From: a virus
Length of the DNA stretch: 45,234 nt
IMG/VR virus record: IMGVR_UViG_3300050343_000131
Coordinates: 1-45,234 of that record
Direction: 5' to 3' (one strand)
Positions 7,512 to 17,366 of the stretch are shown one piece after another (positions within the stretch are counted from its first letter, which is position 1; every line of letters begins with the position of its first letter). Below the pieces are notes generated by a model. That model was not told the DNA's origin and ran no database searches. It saw only the letters and a program-made list of their open reading frames with translations. The position numbers were made by a program, and so were the translations under genes.

Positions 7512-9926
7512 TTATGATCCGTCTAATATTCTAACTTGAGTATTGTTGGATGCCGTTTGGTATACGTGCGCAATCCTCTCCTCGTCCAATGCTGCTATTC
7601 CAGTGTTAGCCCCTCTTGTCACAGGCGTAACGGCAAACGGACTCTTGAACGTTGGGATCACAGGATCGTGTGGAGTGAGATTCTGCGAAATGGGGTTTAC
7701 GCCGTTTCCAGTTAGTAACATCGCTTGATCATCAATAGGGCTAATAGCTGTGAACTTATGTGCCGCTGCTGTTCCACCTGATGATGTTGTCTTAGTTCCT
7801 ACTGTTGGTGTGGTTCCTGTAAAAGTACATTTTCCACTCTCCATATTGCCATTGTAGTGTATGAAGTAGGTGAACTCTCCTGGCGCGGTTTTAGTTATAG
7901 CAAACGCGGCTGATGAAGTTAATATTGTCGAAGTGACCACAGGCGCGGCAAAAGTAGGGGTGCTGCCAACAAACGTCACAATTTGTAGATAAATCTGATC
8001 AGTGATTGAATCCCTACATACCAAAACTATTTTATCAGTGTCTAAAGCACAGACCGATAAACCATAAAGGTTATTAGTGTAGTTATATTTGGTGGCTGTA
8101 CCTGTACTTGGAATAGACCCAGATGTATCTACAACAACGCATGCTACGTTATAAGAGGTATCAATATAGCATAAAGCGGTTCTGCTGGAGTCGAGCTTAA
8201 CCACGCCATGCTTTTGAAAAGCATGGCGTGCAGCGTCAATTGTTAGATTTACATCGACGTTAGCTGTTGGGGTGTCCCCTACGACTGTTACAATAGAACC
8301 TCTTATTGTTGACAGGTTATCGTATTGCCCTGTTATAAGTGCTTTATCAGTATCAACTTCATTTACTAAGAGTCTTTGCATGTCGCTTGAATTTTGTTGG
8401 CTTTCTGAGGAAGCTGGCTTAGTACACGTCAAACCACTAACTGTAACAACCTGTGCAACCAAGTCGAAACTACTAGTCTCTTGAAAGGCTATCAGTAGTT
8501 TATCTGCACCTATCTTACATACGTCCATTAGGGTATGAGACGATGAAGTGTTTACACTTCGGGAACTTGCCAGTAAATCAACACCTTTTGCCCCAACCCA
8601 GTTTAACCAATCTGCAAACTGCGCTTTAGTCACAAAGGTAAATGGTGTAGACCACTCACTAAACCCTGTAACATCTCCCTCATACCTAACTCTCCAGTAG
8701 TGGGTTAGTGTACCCTCAACCAGTCCTGTTGCAGTTATGCTTTCCAGATTAATAGCGTCTGTACCACTATCAAAGTATATAGTTGAGAAGTCACTATTAC
8801 CAACTTGCCACTGACTAGCTGTATGCGTTTGTGATCCTCCAGGAATAGAGGTAAATGAATCACCAGTTAATTGAACAGACGCGCCTACGCCTGTTAGCCC
8901 GTTAGTAGGCGTTAAATTAGTAGGTTTTTGAACGGTTTCATTAACCGTAGTAAAGCTAAACGTTGTTGAAAACGCAGACCAACCCAGTGTGTCTGACTTA
9001 TATCTGACTCTCCAGTAATACGTGGTCTCGTTTAATGTTAGTCCTGTTTGAGTAAACGATGTTAAATTCACCGCATCCTCTCCACTGTCAAAGTCTATTA
9101 CAGCGAATGTAGCATCAGTAGATATATGCCATTGGGACGCTTCATGCACGCTTGCGGGTGTTGACAAAAACGCATTAGCGATTAACGTGACCTCATCAGT
9201 AACAGTAATATCTAAATCGGTAGGGATTAAATTAGTGGGCGTTTGTACTGCCGCATCTGGAATATTAAATCCAGTAGGAATAGACCTTTGCGACCAAGTT
9301 CCGTCAGTGTTTTGGTAACGCACATCCCAAAAATAATCGTCGCCGGTGTCTAACGCAGGACTAACTATCCAATTCTCAACGGCTCCAAGCACGCCAGATA
9401 ATGCTATTAAATCCGTCATGGCTTCATCACGCGCTACACGAAATTCAGACGCTCCATGAGCTACGCTATATAAACCTCTGTATGCCGATGATATAAGATC
9501 GGGCGTAGTATCCACAACCTCAACACCATCTGCTGGTGATGTATTAACGGGAGTAATTACTTCTTCTAGATCTGTTTCTATCTGCTTAGACCATTTGTCT
9601 AAATTTAAAGACGGTTGAAAATTTAGATTAGGCGTAACTTCAGTTCCAAACGTAGATGTATATATTTTACGATCTGTAGGATCTTTAGTAATTGAATCCC
9701 GTATAAAAGGTGTATCAGGATCCCATACAGGTATACCTTCTAAATTTATATGTTTATTAAATTGCGATTGGCGATTTTGTTCAAAATTAAAAGTTTCATG
9801 CGGAGGAAGTTCTCCGCCGTTCCAACCTTCTTCTAGCTTTGCATCGCCTGGATTAACTATGTCAACTGAATCGGCGTCTTCAGCCCACGCTATGTTCACA
9901 TTTGGTTTGTTATTACTTGCAGTCAT
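7512..9926 (-). CDS. Large tail fibre / receptor-binding protein with FN3-like repeats and a propeller-like C-terminus
   Basis: This 804-residue protein has an N-terminal part (1-125) rich in Asn/Pro/Asp that probably attaches to the virion. Three repeats of about 100 residues follow (near 126-226, 227-331, 333-434), each ending in YYWRVRY/HYWRVRY-like strands followed by WS-x-F/P-F-F; these are fibronectin-III-like. The last about 370 residues hold seven repeats of the form LDxDKhLhhhxD (for example EVDTDKALITGQ, ALDTDKIVLVCR, ALDEERIAHVYQ). This suggests a seven-bladed beta-propeller, a plausible receptor- or glycan-binding head. It is the probable host-range determinant. Confidence 0.8.
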   Translation of the reverse strand: MTASNNKPNVNIAWAEDADSVDIVNPGDAKLEEGWNGGELPPHETFNFEQNRQSQFNKHINLEGIPVWDPDTPFIRDSITKDPTDRKIYTSTFGTEVTPNLNFQPSLNLDKWSKQIETDLEEVITPVNTSPADGVEVVDTTPDLISSAYRGLYSVAHGASEFRVARDEAMTDLIALSGVLGAVENWIVSPALDTGDDYFWDVRYQNTDGTWSQRSIPTGFNIPDAAVQTPTNLIPTDLDITVTDEVTLIANAFLSTPASVHEASQWHISTDATFAVIDFDSGEDAVNLTSFTQTGLTLNETTYYWRVRYKSDTLGWSAFSTTFSFTTVNETVQKPTNLTPTNGLTGVGASVQLTGDSFTSIPGGSQTHTASQWQVGNSDFSTIYFDSGTDAINLESITATGLVEGTLTHYWRVRYEGDVTGFSEWSTPFTFVTKAQFADWLNWVGAKGVDLLASSRSVNTSSSHTLMDVCKIGADKLLIAFQETSSFDLVAQVVTVSGLTCTKPASSESQQNSSDMQRLLVNEVDTDKALITGQYDNLSTIRGSIVTVVGDTPTANVDVNLTIDAARHAFQKHGVVKLDSSRTALCYIDTSYNVACVVVDTSGSIPSTGTATKYNYTNNLYGLSVCALDTDKIVLVCRDSITDQIYLQIVTFVGSTPTFAAPVVTSTILTSSAAFAITKTAPGEFTYFIHYNGNMESGKCTFTGTTPTVGTKTTSSGGTAAAHKFTAISPIDDQAMLLTGNGVNPISQNLTPHDPVIPTFKSPFAVTPVTRGANTGIAALDEERIAHVYQTASNNTQVRILDGS

Positions 9927-9927
9927 A

Positions 9928-11790
9928 TTATACTCCTATAGGTGAAAAGAATCCGCCGAACCCAAAACCTGCGGCTAATGGATTGTCGGCAAAAGCAAAA
10001 AAACCAGAACCTGGGGCTTTAAAATATGTTATTTTAACGCCCGCAGCTCTAGGTAAAATTTTATTTTTATCTGAAGATAATATTAATAGCTCATCTTCAG
10101 GCGTAAAGTCATGCGATACATATATAGACGCGTGCGCGTTATTTGTGTCTATAGCTATGATGCCGGTATTTGTGCCAAATAAAGCTTTAAATACGTCTAT
10201 AAAATCTTCAAGTGTTCCTGACGCCGCGTTATACGCCGCTTTAGCTTTTATATAATTTCTATATTGACTATCGTTTAAAAAACCGTCTGTGATAGTCTCT
10301 TGAGGGCCAAGCGGTATTATAGTCTCTTCTGTACGTGGACTAACTATAGAAGCATCGCCATTCAGTGTCCATCCCTCGAAAGTTTCAGGAGAAATGAATT
10401 CTGCTCCCACTGCCGCCGCATTAACTCTTTGGTAAGCAGTCCTAGAGGAATTAAGCTCTAGTTGCGGCGTGTAAACAGACAACCCTTCTCCCGCCACGCC
10501 TAGATAAGACTCACCACGCGCAGAGGTTGGAGTTGTAACGAGGCCCATGCGAACCGCTGTGGAGGCAGCTAAAGTGGAGGTCATGGTGCATAAATACCTT
10601 CCAGCCGATACCTCAGAAATACTCGCCGTCACTCCCGACTCTACGCTAACTACACCATTGCTTAGATCAAAGTTCGCATAGTTGGCTGTACCATTATCCC
10701 ATAATTGCAACACGCTGCGTTCGTCTGCCTCCGCCTCACAGCTAACCGTGTAAACCCCAGCTAGACCAGAAACCCATTCATACTGCAGAATATGTGTGGC
10801 GCTAGTAGCGGCCTCCTGTATCTTGTTTCCGTCAACGGTGATATTACCGGAAGGCTTTTTCCAGTCGGTATTACTGAAATCTTCCGTATAAGTAAAAACA
10901 TTCCTTCTAGCGTCCGAGGTATAATCAGCGGCGTTAAAGTCTACTGCTAGAGTGCTGGCATTGTACAACTTCACCTGACTGACTGAACCGTTTAGTCTAT
11001 TGGACGCACCGGACGCGCTCGCCCCTATCTCTATTTCATTTGAGCTGTTGAAAATAGTCCCAAGAGTTATAGCAACAGTATCACCTAACTTAGTCCAGTT
11101 TTCGCCGCGGTCTGTGGAAGTATAAAAAATTGCCGTCGTTGCGGTTAAATCTAACCTCAAAGATATTAAATCCCCGTCTGAAGCAGGTACGACTTCAGTA
11201 GAATCGGCGGTCAGCACACTCGACCCGTCATTAGTCCATCTGAATCTAAGCTCGCCAGCCACGCCGCCGTTTTTCACGGCTAAATAGAAAGCTATATCGG
11301 TGGAGTCGTCTGACTGAGAAACTATATCGGTAAACCCCGCGGGGCTCCAATCGTCAAGTGCCACGTCATAACAGATGATCTGATTGAGTGTTGACATATC
11401 TTGCGCGGGCGTACTAGCATAATCCCCGCTGGCACCTGGTAAAACCATATACCCGTCGAAAAACTCAAATTCGCTTTCTGTTTGATTTACAGTGTAGAAC
11501 GGCCCTACCCCAAACGGTAAAGCGGAAGACGTACTTGCAAAGCCAAAGTATGGGATAAATGCACCATCTATAACATTCCTACTTTGTCCAACTAATTCTC
11601 CTAATATATCTAACTGTACTCCTGACGCTTCGCTTAAATTTCTATATGTTAGAACATTTTGAAACACGTCTTCTAAATTTTGACCTTCTTCTAATAAAGC
11701 AGAAATATAGTTTTTTAAATTTTCAGCTTCACTAAATTGAACTCCTAATCTAGATAAAGCTAAAGGTACAACGTCTATATGGGCTATCAT
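9928..11790 (-). CDS. DUF2612-type tail protein with a large lectin-like insertion
   Basis: The N-terminus (about 1-85) and C-terminus (about 490-620) match a Mu-gp48-like/DUF2612 baseplate protein: LDILGELVGQSRNVIDGAF early, then DSQYRNYIKAKAAYNAASGT and a glycine-rich end. Between them are about 400 residues of beta-rich sequence with concanavalin/LamG-like character (STLNQIICYDVALDDW, LTATTAIFYTSTDRGENW, VSQVKLYN) and a second beta-sandwich-like stretch. The inserted DNA (about 10400-11460) looks richer in G and C than its flanks. It is probably a baseplate protein turned adhesin. It lies between baseplate J and the fibre. Confidence 0.78.
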   Translation of the reverse strand: MIAHIDVVPLALSRLGVQFSEAENLKNYISALLEEGQNLEDVFQNVLTYRNLSEASGVQLDILGELVGQSRNVIDGAFIPYFGFASTSSALPFGVGPFYTVNQTESEFEFFDGYMVLPGASGDYASTPAQDMSTLNQIICYDVALDDWSPAGFTDIVSQSDDSTDIAFYLAVKNGGVAGELRFRWTNDGSSVLTADSTEVVPASDGDLISLRLDLTATTAIFYTSTDRGENWTKLGDTVAITLGTIFNSSNEIEIGASASGASNRLNGSVSQVKLYNASTLAVDFNAADYTSDARRNVFTYTEDFSNTDWKKPSGNITVDGNKIQEAATSATHILQYEWVSGLAGVYTVSCEAEADERSVLQLWDNGTANYANFDLSNGVVSVESGVTASISEVSAGRYLCTMTSTLAASTAVRMGLVTTPTSARGESYLGVAGEGLSVYTPQLELNSSRTAYQRVNAAAVGAEFISPETFEGWTLNGDASIVSPRTEETIIPLGPQETITDGFLNDSQYRNYIKAKAAYNAASGTLEDFIDVFKALFGTNTGIIAIDTNNAHASIYVSHDFTPEDELLILSSDKNKILPRAAGVKITYFKAPGSGFFAFADNPLAAGFGFGGFFSPIGV

Positions 11791-12968
11791 ATTATTGTTA
11801 CCTCTATATTGTCTAGCGTAAATTGCGATTTTTCATTAAAAGCTATGGATATGTCGTCTGTATCGTCGACGGAAGGCGCGCCGCCTGCAGCTATTGTAAG
11901 AAGACTAATGGATATACCTGCTGTAAAATTAATAGGAGTATAAAGTTCAGTACGTATAACATCGTCTGAAACTCCAAATTCTTTTCCCACTACTAAATTG
12001 CCATTTGCATAATCTACTATCGCCTGTTTAATATCGTCTATCCCTGTTTCTGGAAAACCTTCGAACGTATCAATGTTTACTTGTATATAAATATCAATAG
12101 GAGTAGGTCTTGAAAAGAATACCGTATACTCTACCCCTTGGCTGTCTGTTCCAATATCAGTCGTATTGCCCGAAGTAGATATACCCGTTGGTTTCTTTAA
12201 TAAAATAGCAGATGCGATGTCTGTACCTTCTCCGCCTTCTACTATAGATCGTATAGAGTGAGGCGGTAATCCATTTGCGTCTACTGCGTCTTCCTGATTT
12301 TCAAATGTTACGGCATATGTTACAAGTGGGAGTGCTAAAATTTCTGAAGTAATCGATTCTAAAACTGTAACAGCCGGTTTAGTTACAGACTTAAGCCTGC
12401 GAATACGCAATTCAGCGTCTGTTTCTTCGTTCTGTCCTGGCAAAGCGTCTTCAGCATTAGTGACATTATCCCATCCCGTAATTGGCGAATCTATTACTGT
12501 TATGCTTCCGGCTAACGCCTCTATAGGACCTGTAACTATATTTGTAGCGGCGATGTTAATACTTCCGCCTATAGGTATAGTAACTTCTATATCAGTTGAA
12601 AATGTCGCATTTCCAGAAAGCGTAGAAACTAAACTTCCTAAAGGTATAACAGTAGATGGTGTGCCTGATACTGTAACCTCGGCGGTTGTGGCTATAGCAG
12701 GTTCTCGTTCTATTGCATTTAACTGCACCAGGTTAGATAATGCCGCGCCGGTAGCTTTAGTAGGAGCGAAAGCATTATAGCATGCTTCAGCTATTTCCCA
12801 TAGATTAGCATCTGATTCAGAGTACACCCCGTTGATTTGACCATCGGGTGACTCTGGTGTTAGGTTAAGATTACTACCTAAGACAGAAGTAACCGCAGCG
12901 TTTTTATCGGCTAAAATCTCAGGGAGTCTTTTACGCTTAAAACCTTCGTCTGTTACGCCATTATCCAT
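11787..12968 (-). CDS. Baseplate J-like protein (Mu gp47 family)
   Basis: This 393-residue protein has the order typical of baseplate J: an N-terminal helix with the SPDGQINGVYSE and GAALSNLVQLNAI segments, then a beta-rich domain. The middle LPGQNEETDAELRIRRLKS is the most conserved signature of the family. It forms the baseplate wedge around the hub. It overlaps the downstream gene by 4 bp and the upstream gene by 8 bp. Confidence 0.92.
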   Translation of the reverse strand: MDNGVTDEGFKRKRLPEILADKNAAVTSVLGSNLNLTPESPDGQINGVYSESDANLWEIAEACYNAFAPTKATGAALSNLVQLNAIEREPAIATTAEVTVSGTPSTVIPLGSLVSTLSGNATFSTDIEVTIPIGGSINIAATNIVTGPIEALAGSITVIDSPITGWDNVTNAEDALPGQNEETDAELRIRRLKSVTKPAVTVLESITSEILALPLVTYAVTFENQEDAVDANGLPPHSIRSIVEGGEGTDIASAILLKKPTGISTSGNTTDIGTDSQGVEYTVFFSRPTPIDIYIQVNIDTFEGFPETGIDDIKQAIVDYANGNLVVGKEFGVSDDVIRTELYTPINFTAGISISLLTIAAGGAPSVDDTDDISIAFNEKSQFTLDNIEVTII

Positions 12969-13329
12969 TTATAAAGACCTCTTCATTAATGATTTCACCA
13001 TATGTAGTTTCTGCTGAAAAAGATATGTTTAGCTTTCTGCTTTGCTGGCTATCTAATTCAAGAGAGAATTCTAGCAGAGTCCGCACACCAGGTGTTAATG
13101 CTATACGGGCTTTTATAAGGCTTTCAATATTATTTAGATTAATTGGCTTAATAAATATTTCTTGAAGCCATGGTGTTCCTGCCGCTTGGTCTAAGAACCA
13201 TTCCTCTAAATAGAATTGTAATCTAGTGCGTACGCGCTGTACTACTTCGCCGCCGTTAGAAGCTATTTCGATGCGGCCATTCTGTACAAATATATCGTTG
13301 TTACTATCTAGTGCGCGACTTATGCCCAT
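12961..13329 (-). CDS. Baseplate wedge protein, gp25/gpW-like
   Basis: This 122-residue protein has the gp25-like lysozyme-fold pattern: RVRTRLQFYLEEWFLDQAAG near 32-51, then PWLQEIF and a C-terminal strand region with SLELDSQQSRKLNISFSAE. Such proteins bridge sheath and baseplate. It lies in the usual order between spike and baseplate J. Confidence 0.8.
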   Translation of the reverse strand: MGISRALDSNNDIFVQNGRIEIASNGGEVVQRVRTRLQFYLEEWFLDQAAGTPWLQEIFIKPINLNNIESLIKARIALTPGVRTLLEFSLELDSQQSRKLNISFSAETTYGEIINEEVFING

Positions 13330-14066
13330 TAGTTAGGTACTCCTGTCGGGGTTACTGGTCCTGTTGCGGCTGAAGGCGATCCTATGTGGGTATGCGTTTT
13401 ACCTGACACAGTGTCACTTATGTGGTCTGATGCGGTACTCTCACCCGATATATCAGCATCTCCGCCTACAGTAAGATCATTACCCACAGTTAGATTGTCT
13501 GTTGTTTCTACTTCAGGCGTAGACAGTAGAACTTTTATAGGTGATGTTAGTTCTATCTGTTTATCGTTTTTCAAAGCAATCTTGACGTCGCCCTCGTCAT
13601 TACGTATTTCCATATCGTCGACATTAAAAGAGTCGATGACATTAACAGCCGAAGATAAACCTAGCTGGCATATGGCGTCAGAGTAATCGTGCATTCTCCA
13701 GTCAGTAGGAGTTTGTTCGCCGCCGTTTTTATGCCATGCGTCTATCGATCTTTCAGAAAAATGCACTAAGCATTCATCTCCAGCCTTAACGGGAAATGTG
13801 ATACTCCAGCCGCCACTTCTAGGGAACATGACAGGAACATTAATCAGTTTTGGAATAGATACCACTCGCTCAGTTTCACCGCCACCCTTTTCTTTATTAA
13901 CGAATACACGTTTTATCAACGGTTGAATTTCTGCTGTCTGCTTTGCCGCGTTGAAAGAGACTACTTTACCAGGTATAACAGTGTGTAGATCCTTCTGCAT
14001 ATTGATAAACGCTCTACGTATAGCGGCACTTAAGGAAGGAGCCTTATTGTCTATGTTATCAGACAT
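13329..14066 (-). CDS. Baseplate spike protein (Gp138 N-terminal type)
   Basis: This 245-residue protein is the membrane-piercing tip. The N-terminal OB-like domain (about 30-130) has the KVVSFNAAKQTAEIQPLIKR start and the KAGDECLVHFSERSIDAW segment of the Gp138/gpV family. The C-terminal part is a repetitive beta-helix-like stretch (NLTVGNDLTVGGDADISGES) ending in KTHTHIG. That HxH motif can bind iron at a spike apex. Confidence 0.88.
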   Translation of the reverse strand: MSDNIDNKAPSLSAAIRRAFINMQKDLHTVIPGKVVSFNAAKQTAEIQPLIKRVFVNKEKGGGETERVVSIPKLINVPVMFPRSGGWSITFPVKAGDECLVHFSERSIDAWHKNGGEQTPTDWRMHDYSDAICQLGLSSAVNVIDSFNVDDMEIRNDEGDVKIALKNDKQIELTSPIKVLLSTPEVETTDNLTVGNDLTVGGDADISGESTASDHISDTVSGKTHTHIGSPSAATGPVTPTGVPN

Positions 14067-14922
14067 TTAATATGCGTCCTTCTACAACAGAAAACCAATT
14101 GTCGCCATGAGTGTCGCCGTCGAATGTAACTTGAAAGGCCTTATACAAACCTTCGCCTGAAGTTCTTGGCAATTCTCGGAACTGAATACCACCTATAGCT
14201 ACATCTGCAAAAGCTGATTCCACTTGAAAAGCTCTGTTAGGAGATAATTCAGGGTTTAGTAACGTAGTTACGTTTACACCTAACTCTGTAATCGTTGGCG
14301 AGCCAATCATACCTGTCACTTGATTTATCAACACTGCGTTTTCATTTTCTAGTACTTGCTCATTAGGAACAGTAATAAGGTTTCCATCTTGTATACTCCA
14401 CTGGAAGCCATAATCTTCTGCAAGTTTATCCAGTATATCCTTTGACGACCCGCTCAAGGTTTGCCCACGCAGTTTATCGGCGGGAGTATCTAGACCTTGC
14501 AGCACGCCTAACGTAGTATCGACAAACGATTGAGCTATTTCTGTTACGATCTGCTTTAACGCTATATTCTCAGAAAGAGTCTTGTTGAATATAGAGTTCT
14601 GCCAATCGGCTTCTCCGTCCCCAGCGAATACTGTTACGATCCTATCGGGTCCCATCTTACGCTGAAACACGTTTCTGATTTGGCCTTTAAATATTAAGCG
14701 TACGTTACCTTCATAACCCGCGTTTAATGCTATGTCGGTATATCGCGTTTGTAGCTTTGACAAAGTATCCTTATTTGGATTGTATATCTCTATCTCAGCT
14801 AAGTTAGGAAAACTCATTAAACTTTTTGTAATCTTAAAGCTTACTCTCAACCCAGTAATATTTCTATTAACGCCATCAGTTGAGATAGATAAAGAATACG
14901 CTCTTTTATACTGACGTGACAC
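14059..14922 (-). CDS. Baseplate hub protein (gp27/gpD-like)
   Basis: This 287-residue protein fits the tail hub fold. It has an N-terminal beta barrel region with the LAEIEIYNPNKDTLSKLQ and KGQIRNVFQRKMGPDRIVTVFAGDG segments, then LSGSSKDILDKLAEDYGFQW, a LysM/hub-like helix pattern seen in hub proteins of Mu/P2-type tails. It overlaps the spike gene by 8 bp, as expected for partners in the hub-spike complex. Confidence 0.8.
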   Translation of the reverse strand: MSRQYKRAYSLSISTDGVNRNITGLRVSFKITKSLMSFPNLAEIEIYNPNKDTLSKLQTRYTDIALNAGYEGNVRLIFKGQIRNVFQRKMGPDRIVTVFAGDGEADWQNSIFNKTLSENIALKQIVTEIAQSFVDTTLGVLQGLDTPADKLRGQTLSGSSKDILDKLAEDYGFQWSIQDGNLITVPNEQVLENENAVLINQVTGMIGSPTITELGVNVTTLLNPELSPNRAFQVESAFADVAIGGIQFRELPRTSGEGLYKAFQVTFDGDTHGDNWFSVVEGRILNV

Positions 14923-15229
14923 TTGCTACTTCGCCTGCAGTAAGTTGAAATAGTTTAACGTCTGTTCCTAGATTAGTCGCGTCGGCGTCTAAACTAGAAT
15001 CTGTGATGTTAATCATATACAGTCTTTCAGGGCCTGATACGTATGGAGACATTATATCATCACCTATGGTTAACGCTATACCATTTATCAATGCTACAGT
15101 GCCTAACGATATATCTAACGCCCATAAGTTAGCCCTTGAATTATAATATACTCTGAAAGTATAAAGAACTGAGTTAAGAGCTATGGTAAACTTTTGCTCA
15201 GGGTCAGAACTTAATGGCACTTCTATCAT
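14906..15229 (-). CDS. Conserved baseplate/tail protein of unknown exact role
   Basis: This 107-residue, mainly beta protein begins MIEVPLSSDPEQKFTIALN and has FRVYYNSRANLWALDI. It resembles the small plug-like proteins (DUF6983 type, as I recall) found between Dit-like and hub genes in myoviruses. It overlaps the hub gene by 17 bp. A role in hub assembly is an inference from position. Confidence 0.68.
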   Translation of the reverse strand: MIEVPLSSDPEQKFTIALNSVLYTFRVYYNSRANLWALDISLGTVALINGIALTIGDDIMSPYVSGPERLYMINITDSSLDADATNLGTDVKLFQLTAGEVASVTSV

Positions 15230-15240
15230 GGCTAATACCG

Positions 15241-15849
15241 TTAAAATAAATTTATAATTTGCTGTAAGACAGACGTTTGAGTAGAATCTCCAACCGGTAT
15301 AGTTTCCTGACGGCCGTTATCTATTGGAGGGCTTGCTTGTTCTCGGGTTGTACCTTCTTCTAAATCACTGGGTGGGATATCTACGATCTGCGACTCAGTA
15401 ATAATAATCTGTTCTAACTCTATATTCAAGAAAACCGCTTGAGACGTGTCTTTATCTTGCACAACAGCTAATCGCGTTATTACCATGTTATCATACACAA
15501 CCAAACGTGTAGTAACAACAATAGGCTCTCTTCGTTCTTTTAAAGCTAAAAGAAGGGCATAAGCTTGCTGGCTGCGTGTAGCATTTTCATTAGTAGAAGT
15601 CCCGAATAGATTAGTTACGCTATCCACCAGCAAAGCAAAAGCCGCAAGACCTAATGGCGAATCAGTAACTACCGCCCGCATGCTTAGTTTCTTAGGAACA
15701 ACTATCGCATGGTCTGTTACATCTACGCCGCTTTCAATAGGATTTTGCGTTAATCGAATAGTATTGTCATGCGCTTCTTCAAGAACACTATCTAACTGTA
15801 TTCCGCCTAACGAACGTTTAGTGCGTATGAATAGGTTTTCGAATGCCAT
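15241..15849 (-). CDS. Dit-like tail/baseplate protein
   Basis: This 202-residue protein carries the Dit-like N-terminal pattern, LGGIQLDSVLEEAH, then NPIESGVDVTDHAIVVPKKL near 37-56, followed by a strand-rich region. The last 50 residues are Ser/Thr/Pro-rich and probably flexible. It is located right after the tape measure gene, where the distal tail hub component normally sits. Confidence 0.8.
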   Translation of the reverse strand: MAFENLFIRTKRSLGGIQLDSVLEEAHDNTIRLTQNPIESGVDVTDHAIVVPKKLSMRAVVTDSPLGLAAFALLVDSVTNLFGTSTNENATRSQQAYALLLALKERREPIVVTTRLVVYDNMVITRLAVVQDKDTSQAVFLNIELEQIIITESQIVDIPPSDLEEGTTREQASPPIDNGRQETIPVGDSTQTSVLQQIINLF

Positions 15850-17366
15850 TATAGCCTCACAGGAGAATTTAGGTCGATGGCTGTTTGTTCTGTCATATTA
15901 GATAACTCGCGGCGTATTGCGGCGGCGGTAAGTTCAGGAGATTCATTTCCAGAGACTTGTATATTTACACCTCCTTGTATAGTCGTACCGACGGCGTTGT
16001 TATTCGTAGTACTTACGTCTCGTGAAAGGCGCTGCCCAACGTCTGGAGATGTTGAAACGTCATCGCCGCCGAATATTCCAAACACGGTATCTTTAAGATT
16101 ATCAAGTGAAAATGCGTTTTTGATGTTCTCTTTAAGGTCATCAAAACCTGTAGTAAATCTATTGAATATATTATCTACAAAAATATCTATATCTTTTTTT
16201 AACTGATTAAGAACTTGACGGAAAGAACCGGCGCCTAAATCTCTAGTAAACAATTGAAATATCTTAGACCATCCGTCAAATATAACTTCTGTTATAGCGG
16301 AGATACCTTTGAATAGTAATGCTACAGTTTTTATCTCATCAGCCCACTGCGGATATTTCTGCAGCATATTTCCGATGAAGCTTTCGCCTCCTTCAAAAAA
16401 CACTTTAGCGTCTTGCGCAAGTAAAGCTATAGCAGTAAGTACCACGGCTATCAAAGCTGGAAGTAGAAGCATAGCGGCATTCATAAGAAGTGTAGCGCCA
16501 GTCAAAGCGCGCATTAGTGTCAGAAGTATAGTCAATGTGGTTATGAACTTAACCGCTATAAAACCGACAGTTGCTGCTGTTAATATCTTTATAGCAAAAG
16601 CCGCTTTTTCTATAAACTCAGGAATACGCTGTTCAATAATGTCCCTGTTGATTTTCCACCATTCTGTAAAGTCGTCGGCCAGGTCTTCTAAGTTAGGAAC
16701 CAACGACCTGGCTATAACCCTTGATACTTGCTTTATCACACGCCATATGTCAACAAGTGAATCTTGAAACTCCTCGGCTAAGCGCGCGTCTTCACGGGTA
16801 GTAGTACCTAGAAGTTCTGCTTCCGCAACTAGTTCTTGTATTCCATCAGATCCTATTTGAAGCAATCTTATAGAATCACGCAAACCTAGTTTGTCTGCTA
16901 TCTCTAATTGCTGAGACTTACTAAACTGGTCAAACCTATTCGAAACTTCAAGAAGAATTTCATCAGTATCTTTTAATTCGCCATTGGCTTTGGCAATCTG
17001 AATGCCAAGTAAACCAAATGCTTCTAATCCAGAACCTGTGCCGCGGGCAGCTTCGCCGATGCGTACAGATAGCTGTTGTAGGCTACTAGACAAACCATCA
17101 GACGTGCCGCCTGCGCGTTCTTGTGCAAATTGTAAAGCATCTAATTGACCAACTGATATTCCTATTTCGTTAGCAAGTTTTCCCTGTTCGTCACTAGCGC
17201 GAGTAGTTGCTATAGTAAAACCGACAACAGCGGTTGTACCAGCGACTAAAACTGTTGCAAGTTTTTTAACTAGATTAAGAGTGCTATCGAGTTCCTTTTG
17301 AAACTCTTTAAGGCCTTCTTCATCGTAGTCAAAACCTAAAGCAACTAATAATTCGTCTAATGGCAT
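15849..17366 (-). CDS. Tail tape measure protein
   Basis: The 505 residues include an early hydrophobic segment (about 35-53), a helical region with an ISVGQLDALQFAQERAG motif typical of tape measure proteins, two strongly hydrophobic helices at about 270-320, and a C-terminal region rich in Asn and Gly. Tape measure proteins set tail length at about 1.5 angstrom per residue, so this would make a short tail of roughly 75 nm (inference). It starts inside the stop of the frameshifted chaperone (TAATG). Confidence 0.88.
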   Translation of the reverse strand: MPLDELLVALGFDYDEEGLKEFQKELDSTLNLVKKLATVLVAGTTAVVGFTIATTRASDEQGKLANEIGISVGQLDALQFAQERAGGTSDGLSSSLQQLSVRIGEAARGTGSGLEAFGLLGIQIAKANGELKDTDEILLEVSNRFDQFSKSQQLEIADKLGLRDSIRLLQIGSDGIQELVAEAELLGTTTREDARLAEEFQDSLVDIWRVIKQVSRVIARSLVPNLEDLADDFTEWWKINRDIIEQRIPEFIEKAAFAIKILTAATVGFIAVKFITTLTILLTLMRALTGATLLMNAAMLLLPALIAVVLTAIALLAQDAKVFFEGGESFIGNMLQKYPQWADEIKTVALLFKGISAITEVIFDGWSKIFQLFTRDLGAGSFRQVLNQLKKDIDIFVDNIFNRFTTGFDDLKENIKNAFSLDNLKDTVFGIFGGDDVSTSPDVGQRLSRDVSTTNNNAVGTTIQGGVNIQVSGNESPELTAAAIRRELSNMTEQTAIDLNSPVRL

